NCBI GenBank assembly: GCA_019244235.1
Contig: JAFASY010000263.1
Coordinates: 1-46,858 of the forward strand
Source: Chroococcidiopsidaceae cyanobacterium CP_BM_ER_R8_30
GTDB lineage: Bacteria > Cyanobacteriota > Cyanobacteriia > Cyanobacteriales > Chroococcidiopsidaceae
Length of the DNA stretch: 46,858 bases
Direction: 5' to 3'
Shown here: in pieces, positions 36,354 to 44,716 of the stretch
Numbering within the stretch: the stretch's first letter is position 1
Layout: each line of letters opens with the position of its first letter
The notes under the pieces: model-generated
The model's input: the letters and a program-made list of their open reading frames with translations, nothing else
What the model was told of the DNA's origin: nothing
The model's database searches: none
Translations under genes and position numbers: made by a program

Positions 36354-36572
36354 ATGACTGAGTTGCTTGAGCGTGTGATCGCCCAGTTAAAAACTCTACC
36401 CGCTGATGAGCAAGACGCAATTGCTTCAATAATTTTGGAAGAAATCGAAGATGAAATTCTGTGGGATAAAGCATTTGCGAATTCTAAAGATGCCCTTGCT
36501 AAACTTGCAGCCGAAGCAATGGCAGAGTATTGGGCAGGCAAAACACAAGAATTAGACCCAGAAACCTTGTGA
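36354..36572 (+). CDS. Antitoxin of a RelE/ParE-type toxin-antitoxin pair
   Basis: A 72-residue helical protein: MTELLERVIAQLKTLPADEQ, DAIASIILEEIEDEILWDKA, AEYWAGKTQELDPETL. It resembles cyanobacterial antitoxins of the type whose gene ends inside the toxin start. The stop TGA overlaps the toxin GTG (GTGA), the expected coupling. Its last part is repeated in the fused remnant at 33694. Confidence 0.78.
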   Translation: MTELLERVIAQLKTLPADEQDAIASIILEEIEDEILWDKAFANSKDALAKLAAEAMAEYWAGKTQELDPETL

Positions 36573-36838
36573 AGTCATACACAACTGCTCAGTTTCGTAA
36601 AGCCTTTGCCAATCTACCTGAAGAGGTTCAAGAACAGATACGTAGGGCATATCGTCAATTCAAGCAAGACCCTAGCCATCCAAGTCTGCGCTTCAAAAAG
36701 GTACATCCAGAATTGCCAATCTATTCTGCTCGGATTAGCAAAAGTTATCGGGCAGTTGGGCAGGTAGACCGAGATACAATCATTTGGTTCTGGGTTGGCT
36801 CACACTCAGAGTATGATCAGTTACTCTCTCAGTTGTAA
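36569..36838 (+). CDS. RelE/HigB-like toxin
   Basis: An 89-residue toxin from GTG at 36569, which overlaps the antitoxin stop; a longer frame starting at 36530 would overlap the antitoxin and is rejected. It has the RelE fold pattern: SYTTAQFRKAFANLPEEVQE, RRAYRQFKQDPSHPSLRFKK, then YSARISKSYRAVGQ and IIWFWVGSHSEYDQLL. RelE-type toxins cut mRNA at the ribosome. The final H-S-E-Y-D motif and the basic residues (RFKK, SKSYRA) look intact, so the pair may work. Confidence 0.82.
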   Translation: MKSYTTAQFRKAFANLPEEVQEQIRRAYRQFKQDPSHPSLRFKKVHPELPIYSARISKSYRAVGQVDRDTIIWFWVGSHSEYDQLLSQL

Positions 36839-36850
36839 TTGTGAGGGAAG

Positions 36851-37708
36851 ATGCGGCAAAATCAACCAATTGGTGAACAAGCATCATCAAGTCATGCACA
36901 GTTGAATTGGCAAGAACTCGAAATTTTCCAAGCTCACAATGTTGCGCCTCAAGAGCTTGTGGTTGAATCACTTCCCAAGCATCTAATTGTTATCCATACG
37001 ACTTTGCAACCTGTTGAAGTTATAGAGCGTGCTGACAGTCTGCGATACAAAGGTTTGGCTCAAGCAGGCAGTATGAACATCAACTCAGCCGGAAGTATGT
37101 CTGCTTGCCAATGGAGCGAAGCAATTTCATTCATTCGACTTGATGTACCGCCTAAATTGATTGAACAAGTTGCACAGGCAGACACTGATTCCCGTAGCTG
37201 CTGTGAACTGATCAATACCGCTCATACTCACGACGCCAAAATCCTTCAAATTAGTCAATGGCTTTTAGATGAACAAAATAATGGTGGTGCTGGTGGTCAA
37301 CTCTACGTTGACTCGCTGCTCAACTTGTTGACTGTCCACTTGCTGAGAACCTACACGACTCAGTTTTGGGAAGCGCGATCGCCGAATCGCTTAACTCAAC
37401 AGCAAGTTACGCGTGCGATTGACTACATGCACTCCCACCTGGATCAGGACATTTCTCTAGAGGTGCTAGCTCAGATCGTTAATATTAGTCCATCTCATTT
37501 GCGTCGTCTGTTTAAGCAAGCAACAGGGATGGCTCCTCATCAGTACTTGCTCAACTTACGCGTGCATCGAGCAAAGGAACTTCTGCTCACTCGCGGCTTT
37601 TCTGTAAATGAAGTCGCGGCTGAAGTTGGTTTTGCCGATCAAAGCCATCTACATCGTCACTTTAAGCGGCTCTTTGGGGTGACGCCAAAGACAATCCTTT
37701 CAAGTTAG
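36851..37708 (+). CDS. AraC-family transcription regulator
   Basis: A 285-residue regulator. The N-terminal 170 residues are a ligand-type domain (EIFQAHNVAPQELVVESLPK, SAGSMSACQWSEAISFIRLD). Two HTH motifs follow: DISLEVLAQIVNISPSHLRR and FSVNEVAAEVGFADQSHLHR, ending FKRLFGVTPKTIL. It starts 13 bases after the toxin and is followed, after 118 bases, by two aldo/keto reductases, its likely targets; such regulators respond to a substrate or a stress chemical. That link is from gene order only. Confidence 0.92.
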   Translation: MRQNQPIGEQASSSHAQLNWQELEIFQAHNVAPQELVVESLPKHLIVIHTTLQPVEVIERADSLRYKGLAQAGSMNINSAGSMSACQWSEAISFIRLDVPPKLIEQVAQADTDSRSCCELINTAHTHDAKILQISQWLLDEQNNGGAGGQLYVDSLLNLLTVHLLRTYTTQFWEARSPNRLTQQQVTRAIDYMHSHLDQDISLEVLAQIVNISPSHLRRLFKQATGMAPHQYLLNLRVHRAKELLLTRGFSVNEVAAEVGFADQSHLHRHFKRLFGVTPKTILSS

Positions 37709-37826
37709 ATAAATGGTCATTTTCTCCAAAAACCTGCTCAGATCGTTCAAGTTTTCCAGTGTTCCCCCGATTTATTGTGGTGAATGTGAACCCTTGATGT
37801 AAGTCAAAGCGAAAGGAGCAACATTC

Positions 37827-38939
37827 ATGTCTCTTAACTCATATTACACATTAGGTCGTTCTGGGCTACGAGTCAGTCGGCTGGCATTGGGTGCTATGAC
37901 TTTTGGAACTGAGTGGGGGTGGGGAGCTGATGAGGACACGGCGCGTCAATTATTCAACACATACATTGATGCGAGTGGCAATTTCATTGACACAGCAGAT
38001 TTGTACACAAACGGTACAAGTGAGTCTTGGATTGGAAAATTTGTTGCAGAGCGTGGATTACGCGATCGGGTTGTCATTGCAACCAAGTTTAGCTACAACG
38101 CTGAACCAGGAAACCCAAATGCTGGTGGTAACGGACGCAAGAATATTCTACGGGCTGTAGAAGGTTCACTGAAACGGCTGGGAACTGACTACATCGATCT
38201 CTACATTCTTCATACCTGGGATCAAATCACACCTGCCCAAGAAGTGGTGCGAACGCTTGACGATCTGGTGCGAGCGGGTAAAGTGCGTCATGTGGGGTTG
38301 AGCGACACACCCGCTTGGTATGCAGCACGGGCACAGACGCTTGCCGAGTGGCGCGGTTATGAGCCCTTGAGTACTCTGCAACTGGAGTATTCCTTGGTTG
38401 AGCGGAACATTGAACGTGAGTTTATCTCCCTAGGTTTGGAACTTGGGATGGGGGTGATGGTGTGGAGTCCACTGGCAAGCGGTCTTCTAAGCGGTAAATA
38501 TAAGCCGAGTGAGGGTGCATTTACTGGAGAAGGACGACTCGACACCCTTAAAGACAGCCAAAATCCAGCATTTCAAAAATTCACAGAGCGGAACTGGAAA
38601 ATCATAGCAGAACTGGAAAATGTGGCTAAAGAACTGGACCGTAGCATGGCCCAAGTTGCTGTCAACTGGACAGCCAACCGACCTGGTATAGCAAGTGTAA
38701 TTGTGGGAGCTACTAAGCTATTGCAACTGGAGGACAATCTCAAAGCATTAGATTTTGAAATCCCAGCCGAATTGAACAACCGTCTAGAAGCAATTAGCCG
38801 CCCTGAGCGTCAATTTCCCTACAGTTTCTTTGAGCCAGAAATCCAAGGAATGCTGCATGGAGGAAAGTCAATCGGTTTGAAGCCAGTGGGATATTACCCT
38901 AACGTACTTATCCAATCGGCTGGTGCTGGGGTGTCCTAG
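37827..38939 (+). CDS. Aldo/keto reductase
   Basis: A 370-residue NADPH-dependent oxidoreductase. The tetrad is visible: Asp and Tyr in FIDTADLYTNGTSE, Lys in VIATKFSYN and His in DLYILHTWD. Coenzyme region: VWSPLASGLLSGKYKP. The start ATG has AAAGGAG 9 bases upstream. Substrates of this AKR group are aldehydes and ketones; the physiological one is unknown. Probably under control of the AraC regulator just upstream. Confidence 0.93.
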   Translation: MSLNSYYTLGRSGLRVSRLALGAMTFGTEWGWGADEDTARQLFNTYIDASGNFIDTADLYTNGTSESWIGKFVAERGLRDRVVIATKFSYNAEPGNPNAGGNGRKNILRAVEGSLKRLGTDYIDLYILHTWDQITPAQEVVRTLDDLVRAGKVRHVGLSDTPAWYAARAQTLAEWRGYEPLSTLQLEYSLVERNIEREFISLGLELGMGVMVWSPLASGLLSGKYKPSEGAFTGEGRLDTLKDSQNPAFQKFTERNWKIIAELENVAKELDRSMAQVAVNWTANRPGIASVIVGATKLLQLEDNLKALDFEIPAELNNRLEAISRPERQFPYSFFEPEIQGMLHGGKSIGLKPVGYYPNVLIQSAGAGVS

Positions 38940-39085
38940 AGCAGAAATCAAAGCATCCTCTGTCCAATGAGAATGCATTAATTTAACTTTTGGCAGAGGA
39001 AGCACTAGCAGAATTTTTAGCAAAGTTAAAGTCAACTTTTGATTTCCAGACTTTACTAGCTCTGATTGCTCAAAGGAGACATGAT

Positions 39086-40177
39086 TTGGACTTCAACAGA
39101 CGAGATTTCCTGAAGACAGCTTCGATTTCAGGTTTGGTAGCAGCAGGGCTGGCAGCGTCAGAGGGTTTCATCAAACCACTCCTAGCTGAGAACGAACCTG
39201 CTCAGGCAAAACTGTCTGCGACGACACCTCCAACGGAGACCAGAAGTGGCGACATGCTCTACCGGACGTTAGGCAGCACCAATGAGAAAGTTTCCGCACT
39301 TGGTGTGGGTGGCTCCCACATCGGCACGCAGAATCTTTCGGAGCAGGAGAGCATCAGAATCATCCGCAGCGCTATCGACGGCGGCATCAACTTCATGGAC
39401 AACAGCTGGGACTATAACAAGGGGAACAGCGAAATTCGGATGGGCAAGGCGCTTCAGGGTGGCTACCGCCAAAAAGCCTTCCTGATGACCAAGATCGATG
39501 GTCGTACAAAAGAGGCTGCTGCAAAGCAGATCGACGAATCTCTGCAACGCCTACAGACAGATCACGTAGATCTGCTGCAATTTCATGAAGTTATTCGCAT
39601 GGAAGACCCAGATCGCATCTTTGCTCCTGGTGGTGCAATGGATGCTTTTCTGGCAGCGAAACAAGCAGGCAAACTTCGCTATATCGGCTTTACGGGACAT
39701 AAAGATCCCCTGGTTCACCTGAGGATGTTGGAAGTCGCAGCTCAACACAATTTCCGGTTCGACACCGTGCAGATGCCGCTGAATGTCATGGATGCCCATT
39801 TCCGGAGTTTCCAGCACTTAGTGCTGCCAGTGCTGGTTAAAAACCATATTGGCGTACTGGGGATGAAATCAATGGGTGATCGCTTCATCTTGAAAAGTAA
39901 CACCGTCACTCCAATAGAGTGCCTGCACTACTCGATGAATCTGCCAACTTCAACGGTGATTACAGGGATTGATAGCATGACAATCCTGAACCAGGCGTTT
40001 GAGGTCATCCGTACGTTTAAGCCGATGAGTCAAGAACAAGTGGCAGCGCTGCTGGAACGAACTGCAGATGCGGCATCTACAGGTCATTACGAACTCTTCA
40101 AGACCACTAGCCACTTTGATAGTACGGCTCACAATCCCCAGTGGCTAGATGGTGCTTCAAATCCACCTGCCGTTTAG
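39086..40177 (+). CDS. Exported aldo/keto reductase with Tat signal
   Basis: The TTG at 39086 is the probable start: AAAGGAG is 7 bases upstream and the protein then begins LDFNRRDFLKTASISGLVAA, a Tat signal with twin Arg (RRDFLK). An in-frame start at 38990 would put 32 residues before it. The mature 363-residue protein keeps the tetrad Asp/Tyr (FMDNSWDYNKGNSE), Lys (LMTKIDGR) and His (LLQFHEV). Tat export suggests a folded, cofactor-loaded enzyme in the periplasm. It is 50 bases after the previous reductase, so the two are likely one operon. Confidence 0.88.
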   Translation: MDFNRRDFLKTASISGLVAAGLAASEGFIKPLLAENEPAQAKLSATTPPTETRSGDMLYRTLGSTNEKVSALGVGGSHIGTQNLSEQESIRIIRSAIDGGINFMDNSWDYNKGNSEIRMGKALQGGYRQKAFLMTKIDGRTKEAAAKQIDESLQRLQTDHVDLLQFHEVIRMEDPDRIFAPGGAMDAFLAAKQAGKLRYIGFTGHKDPLVHLRMLEVAAQHNFRFDTVQMPLNVMDAHFRSFQHLVLPVLVKNHIGVLGMKSMGDRFILKSNTVTPIECLHYSMNLPTSTVITGIDSMTILNQAFEVIRTFKPMSQEQVAALLERTADAASTGHYELFKTTSHFDSTAHNPQWLDGASNPPAV

Positions 40178-40216
40178 ACAAAAGTTGTTCAGAGAAAAAA
40201 ACAAAGAGATACCAAA

Positions 40217-40618
40217 ATGATTAGACACAATCAAAAAAATTTGCTTTTTCAGATCGCTGGCCTTATTGGGGTTGCCAGTGCTAGTGCTTTACTGAGTCTT
40301 CCCGCAATGGCTTTGACAAACTTCAACCCTAAGAGCTTTGCACAGCCTTTTAACAATAGCTTTCGTACAGCTCAATCTAAGTCTGGAAGTGGAGAACTCC
40401 TATTAGCTAAGGAAGAATCTAACAATCCTGCTACTAACACAGGTAGCAAACCTACTACAATCCAGACAGAAAGAGGAACTTGTGAAATTCCCCCAAGCAG
40501 ACCGACTGGAGGAAATACCAGGAAAAGACTCCAAGCTACGAGAAATTGCAACCCAGGCTCTAGCACAGTACCCTCTAACACCAATAACCAGCAGACAACT
40601 CCGTCAAATGCAAGGTAA
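40217..40618 (+). CDS. Small secreted protein of unknown function
   Basis: A 133-residue protein with a signal peptide (IAGLIGVASASALLSLPAMA). The mature part is low-complexity, rich in Ser, Asn, Thr, Pro and Gly, with two Cys (TCEIPPSR, RNCNPGSS) that could form a disulfide. No family is recognised. It follows the exported reductase by 39 bases and may be cotranscribed. Confidence 0.6.
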   Translation: MIRHNQKNLLFQIAGLIGVASASALLSLPAMALTNFNPKSFAQPFNNSFRTAQSKSGSGELLLAKEESNNPATNTGSKPTTIQTERGTCEIPPSRPTGGNTRKRLQATRNCNPGSSTVPSNTNNQQTTPSNAR

Positions 40619-40677
40619 ACGTATAGTAGTTCATCCCAGCTAATAACAAGTAGTAGCCCGGAGGCTTCTAGTCATCT

Positions 40678-40698
40678 GGTGGGGTTCGAATCCCCACC
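40678..40698 (+). other. tRNA T-arm-like hairpin
   Basis: GGTGGGG-TTCGAAT-CCCCACC is a perfect 7-base stem with the exact tRNA T-loop sequence, 5 bases before the end of the convergent GH116 gene. No full tRNA can be folded around it: no matching acceptor or anticodon arm was found. It may be the 3' scrap of a tRNA or a terminator-like hairpin. Confidence 0.35.
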
Positions 40699-40702
40699 AC
40701 TG

Positions 40703-43108
40703 TTAGTCCCCTTGTCCTTCTTCAGTAAGGACGCCATAAATCGCCCAGATCGCCATAGCTCGGAGGTAGTGACTGGCACGGAAGGTATTGACGGCTGTGA
40801 TAGCTTCTGGTGTACGGAACTGTAGTCCGTTGTCGTAAATTTGCCTGATTACGACTTCTGTTAATTGAAACGCATCGGACTCCATACCCATTTGAAGAAG
40901 AAAAGCTGCTAGTCCAAAGTTAATTCCGATCCAGACTTCTAAAGGATGGGTGGCATTAGGATTTTCTGGGGAACCGTCAGGTCTGACACCATTGGCGGCA
41001 CCTAGTTGACCGTTGTAAAACCTTAAAAAGCAAGCATTGTAGACAGTTTTGAGGGTAGAGAGGACACAATCGCTTGGTACAATATCAGGCAGTCCCAGCA
41101 ACCGAGCATAGAACTGTCCACACAGTTGGTCTGCCATAACGACATCTGAACCACTGCCACTATCAAGCCGATAGTATTGACCGTTCCAGAGTTTTTCCTG
41201 ATAGATTGGTCGAGCTTGCTCTAGCCAGGATTGATAGACAGCTATCGTTTCTTGGATGGGCGGTGTGTTCAAGACAGAATTAAGAATTCCCCCTAACGGA
41301 TGTTCGGCTGGGAAACTGCTTAAGGTTTGACCGATGGCGATCGCTACTTCCAATGCTGCCAGCCACAAGCCCCCACAGTAGGCACTGACCCCCTGTAATC
41401 GCCAATCATCAAACGTTTGATCGGGTGCACCAGAATTTTCTGGAATGCCATCTTCATCAAGATCGAACGTCTTCAGATAAGTGAGTGTATAGCAAATTGC
41501 AGGCCAACAGTCCCATAACAACTCCCAGTCAATTTTGCCTGTCAACACAAAATCACGATAAACCTGCAAGACAAAGTCGCAGGGTAAATCCTTCCACAGG
41601 TTGCAATCTTGATAACTGGTATAGTTTGTCTGTTCCCAAGGATGCTCATTAGGTGCGCCTAGATCGTGTGGTGTAGCATTAGCAACTTTGCGCAGGGCAG
41701 ATGCTCGATTGTAGCCAATCTGCCGCAGGGTGCGATCACTTTTGGGAATCGCTCTGGCATAGGCGCGTAATACGGCTTTATCTAACTGTGGCCATAACAT
41801 TAGTAGGGCAAATGAACCATAAAGCCGTACATCGAGGCTCTCGTACCAGCGATAATCCAAGCACTCCAGGACAGCAAACTGACCAACCGGATCGCGTTCA
41901 TCAGCAGCACTCCAAAGAGTGCCGCCACTAGTCAAGTCGTAAAGCTCGTTAAACAGCGCCATCTTGAACGTGCTAGATAAATCTGTCCGCTCTAAAATCG
42001 GCTGTTGCCAGACTTGAATTTGCTGTTGCCAGTTTTGATATTGCTGTAAAGCAGTACAGGCAATTGTCCAGGCATTCTTCCCCGTAGTACCAAAGAAATC
42101 AGTATAGCGACGGTAATACTTGACTCCAGCGGCAAATTCTGTCACTGGGAAATCCCAAGCAAGTGCAAAGGGGATGGAGCGGGTTTCACCAGGTTGCAGC
42201 GTAAAACGGACAGTGATCGCGCTGCCTAATTGTTCGCCAGTAACTGCTGGTGTCTTACTAGCGTAGTTGGACAAGGAACCATCTTGAGCAAAGGTATGCC
42301 AGATATCCTCACCTGTACCCTCTGGGTTCCAACGGGTATGGTAGAAGACTTCCCAATCAGGATTTGTCAGAGTGGCAATTGACCATTGACCTTTCCCTTC
42401 CTCAACTACGTCACCAACTCGATCCATGACACAACCTATACAGTCAGTATCCAGCTTCAACTGATTAAAATTTCCCTCACTATCTCCTAGGCGCGGTTGA
42501 TACTGGTAGACTGGACTCCCATCATCCCTTACGCGGACTTGAGGAGATTTAATGGCATTCGTAAACCAGCCCACCATATTCTGCCAGGTCAGCATAATGC
42601 TAAGGGTTAAAGGAATAGTTTTAGGATTGTGAGCTTTCCAGCCAAAGAAGGCAACTGGGTAGCTTGTTTCCTGATAGTTTCCCGCCCAAATTGGGGAAAA
42701 CTGCTCACAAGTCAGTTGAGATTGAAATACCCCCTCATATACGAACCAACTGCGGGGATAGAGGGCGTGGTAAGTTCCAGTTGAACCCGTCGGGTAATAT
42801 CTCCACTGAGATATTGATGACGGTTCTGTACATAAAGCGTAGGCTTGAGCTGACAAACCATCTGACTGCTCAAAGACGCTAAATTGGCAAGCGGGAATAC
42901 TCTTAAAGGTATGCTCTCCGCCATCTATGTGCCACAGATTGAAATCGCCTCGTGATGAGCGACCAATACAACCTGCACCAAAACCACCTAAAGGCATGCC
43001 GTGCCAGGGACCATCATCAAGGTTGCTGGGAGTACGCACTGTATATGGTTTGTCCCAGCCTTGACCAATGGGACGCTGCCAGGTGCAAGAAGGAATGTCG
43101 ATTGTCAC
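40703..43108 (-). CDS. GH116 beta-glucosidase (GBA2-type glucosylceramidase family)
   Basis: An 801-residue glycoside hydrolase with a beta-sandwich N-domain (GMPLGGFGAGCIGRSSRGDF, NLWHIDGGEHTF) and an (alpha/alpha)6 catalytic domain. In the family the nucleophile Glu is found in the YETLDVR-type motif, here WYESLDVRLYGSF, and the acid/base Asp in PDQTFDDW. Typical motifs EQTNYTSYQDCNLWKDLP and NGVRPDGSPE are present. Bacterial members act on beta-glucosides and glucosylated lipids; here the substrate could be a glucolipid. There is no signal peptide. No sugar-transport genes adjoin. Confidence 0.9.
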   Translation of the reverse strand: MTIDIPSCTWQRPIGQGWDKPYTVRTPSNLDDGPWHGMPLGGFGAGCIGRSSRGDFNLWHIDGGEHTFKSIPACQFSVFEQSDGLSAQAYALCTEPSSISQWRYYPTGSTGTYHALYPRSWFVYEGVFQSQLTCEQFSPIWAGNYQETSYPVAFFGWKAHNPKTIPLTLSIMLTWQNMVGWFTNAIKSPQVRVRDDGSPVYQYQPRLGDSEGNFNQLKLDTDCIGCVMDRVGDVVEEGKGQWSIATLTNPDWEVFYHTRWNPEGTGEDIWHTFAQDGSLSNYASKTPAVTGEQLGSAITVRFTLQPGETRSIPFALAWDFPVTEFAAGVKYYRRYTDFFGTTGKNAWTIACTALQQYQNWQQQIQVWQQPILERTDLSSTFKMALFNELYDLTSGGTLWSAADERDPVGQFAVLECLDYRWYESLDVRLYGSFALLMLWPQLDKAVLRAYARAIPKSDRTLRQIGYNRASALRKVANATPHDLGAPNEHPWEQTNYTSYQDCNLWKDLPCDFVLQVYRDFVLTGKIDWELLWDCWPAICYTLTYLKTFDLDEDGIPENSGAPDQTFDDWRLQGVSAYCGGLWLAALEVAIAIGQTLSSFPAEHPLGGILNSVLNTPPIQETIAVYQSWLEQARPIYQEKLWNGQYYRLDSGSGSDVVMADQLCGQFYARLLGLPDIVPSDCVLSTLKTVYNACFLRFYNGQLGAANGVRPDGSPENPNATHPLEVWIGINFGLAAFLLQMGMESDAFQLTEVVIRQIYDNGLQFRTPEAITAVNTFRASHYLRAMAIWAIYGVLTEEGQGD

Positions 43109-43244
43109 TTATAGTTACTTGCCTTTAGCTCAAAGAAGTTGCTTATGACAGTAAAATGTACCATTGTGCGTTTGCTCACAACCAACACTGCTTTACTTCA
43201 CCCAACCCTTGTCTGAATCTGGGTTGACTGTGACCGTCAACTGA

Positions 43245-44304
43245 TTATGCACGAAGACGCTGACGGCGTAACAATAGCCCTCCTACCATCAACCCCATAA
43301 GTCCAACGCTTGTCGGCTCCAAATCTGGTTCCGGTACTATCACCAGCGTTGGTGCCACTCGAAAATTCGTCGCTTGCTCAAATGCAAAGGCATCGTCAAG
43401 CAAACTCGACTCGCTGAACTGATCCCCCAAAAACGCCACGCTGAAGGGTGCCCCATCCGCATAATACCCACCAGGCAAATCCACTAGGGGTGTTCCCAGC
43501 AAATTTACCTCTGACACAGTTGTATTGGCATAGATCCCGCCAAATAACGGTCCTGGCTCCTGATACTCCTGTGGGAAGAACAGTCCGTCCAGGTTGTAAT
43601 CCTTCAGCACCTGTTCAAACTCTCCTAGCATCGTTGCTCGTCCCTCCAAGAACTTTTGTACCAAAGCATCCTGCGACACGGTTGGCTCTGTCACTGCCGC
43701 AGAGAGCCCTGGTGTATTCGCATATGTTCCCAGCAGCGGCCCATTTTCAGCGAGTAAATTAATCCCAGTCTTAGCTTTGAAATCTGCTACTGATGTTGGC
43801 GACTTCGTTGGATCGAGCGTCTGTAGCCACTGCGTCAAATCATATGGCTCGTTCACACCACTGTACTGGCTGAAAGTCCCCGCCAGCTGGAATCATGTCC
43901 ACACCACCATTCTCACTCGTGAAACCCGAATAGCCTCCTGTTGTGCGCACCTCCGCAATGTTCATTGAATCCTTCACCACGATTGGTACACCTAGCAGCG
44001 GCTCATTTGATGGGATTACGCCGCCGTCAGCGTTGAGTGTGGCATCTACTGTGGCTGCCTCCTGTAAAGCATTGGGATTAATATAGGTAAACGCGTTGTA
44101 AGTCGGGTTGTAGGTGTTGATCCGATCTAGGTAAGAACTAACCAAATTCTGATCCGTATATGTCTTAGCCGCGAGATCCTTCTCGATCTGAGTAGCTGTT
44201 AGTTCTACCACGTTGACTGGAGTTGCCCGTGCTACCAGTGGCGCTACAAAAGTGCTAATTACAACTGCCATTCCATACGTAGCTACTACCCTCTTGCCTA
44301 CCAT
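43245..44304 (-). pseudogene. Amidase with PEP-CTERM anchor, missing its catalytic core
   Basis: Two frames make one former gene. The N-terminal frame (from 44304, 154 residues) has a signal peptide and the amidase-signature start IEKDLAAKTYTDQNLVSSYL, LLGVPIVVKDSMNIAEVRTT, including the catalytic Lys. It then jumps to unrelated residues. The C-terminal frame (203 residues, to 43245) holds the amidase end (DGLFFPQEYQEPGP, NLLGTPLVDLPGG) and a PEP-CTERM-like sorting end, VPEP followed by SVGLMGLMVGGLLLRRQR. The Gly-Gly-Ser-Ser-Gly-Gly core with both catalytic Ser is gone, and the frames do not join. The deletion is estimated at several hundred bases from usual amidase length. Confidence 0.78.
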
Positions 44305-44579
44305 CGTGCCTGACCCTTTCGTAAGTTTTCTGGTCAGCTAATCCTCTATGTTTTTTCTTTCATTGTCTGTATCAAATTGTTCTTTTTACCTGAACTCAAC
44401 TTTATGCCTCAGTGATCGCTCGCCCCTTCGCTACACCTTTTCCAACAAATTCCATAGATGTAAAGCTATTTAGTAATTTGTAATTTTAACAACATTATTT
44501 TCTATAAACTTCCAATAATCTTTGGTGAAACCTTACCAAGTACCCATACGTTTTCACTGTTTTAATGGAGTTGATTTTG
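44305..44579. other. Gap between amidase pseudogene and ISL3 element
   Basis: A/T-rich, no gene seen. It should hold the promoter of the former amidase gene (minus strand). Confidence 0.4.
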
Positions 44580-44648
44580 GGCTCATGTCAGAATTTGGTG
44601 ATCTGGGTTGGGGTAAGGCAGAGGGCAGAGGGCAGAAGGCAGAAGGGA
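44580..44648 (+). repeat. Left terminal inverted repeat of the ISL3 element
   Basis: 69 bases matching the reverse complement of 46790-46858 with one mismatch. The outer 40 bases are unique sequence; the inner 29 are runs of GGCAGA(A/G), a hexamer found in many copies around cyanobacterial mobile genes. Confidence 0.9.
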
Positions 44649-44716
44649 AGAGAAGGCAGAGAGTAAAAGACAAACACGCTACAATAATAATACTTCAAAC
44701 TTCTGACTTCAAACTT

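Noticed and set aside
36530-36838. 102-residue version of the RelE-like toxin
   Set aside because: The first 13 codons read the antitoxin gene in another frame; the GTG at 36569, overlapping the antitoxin stop, gives the normal toxin length.
38990-39085. 32 extra residues before the Tat signal of the second aldo/keto reductase
   Set aside because: TTG at 39086 has AAAGGAG at the right distance and places the twin-Arg motif at the N-terminus.
44600-44670. GGCAGA-type tandem repeats as a CRISPR or regulatory array
   Set aside because: Units are only 6-7 bases, have no spacers, and belong to the insertion-sequence ends.
44522-44716. 65 extra N-terminal residues on the ISL3 transposase
   Set aside because: They are translated from the terminal inverted repeat and GGCAGA runs; family members begin near MKNLANLGYEVIYHLL.
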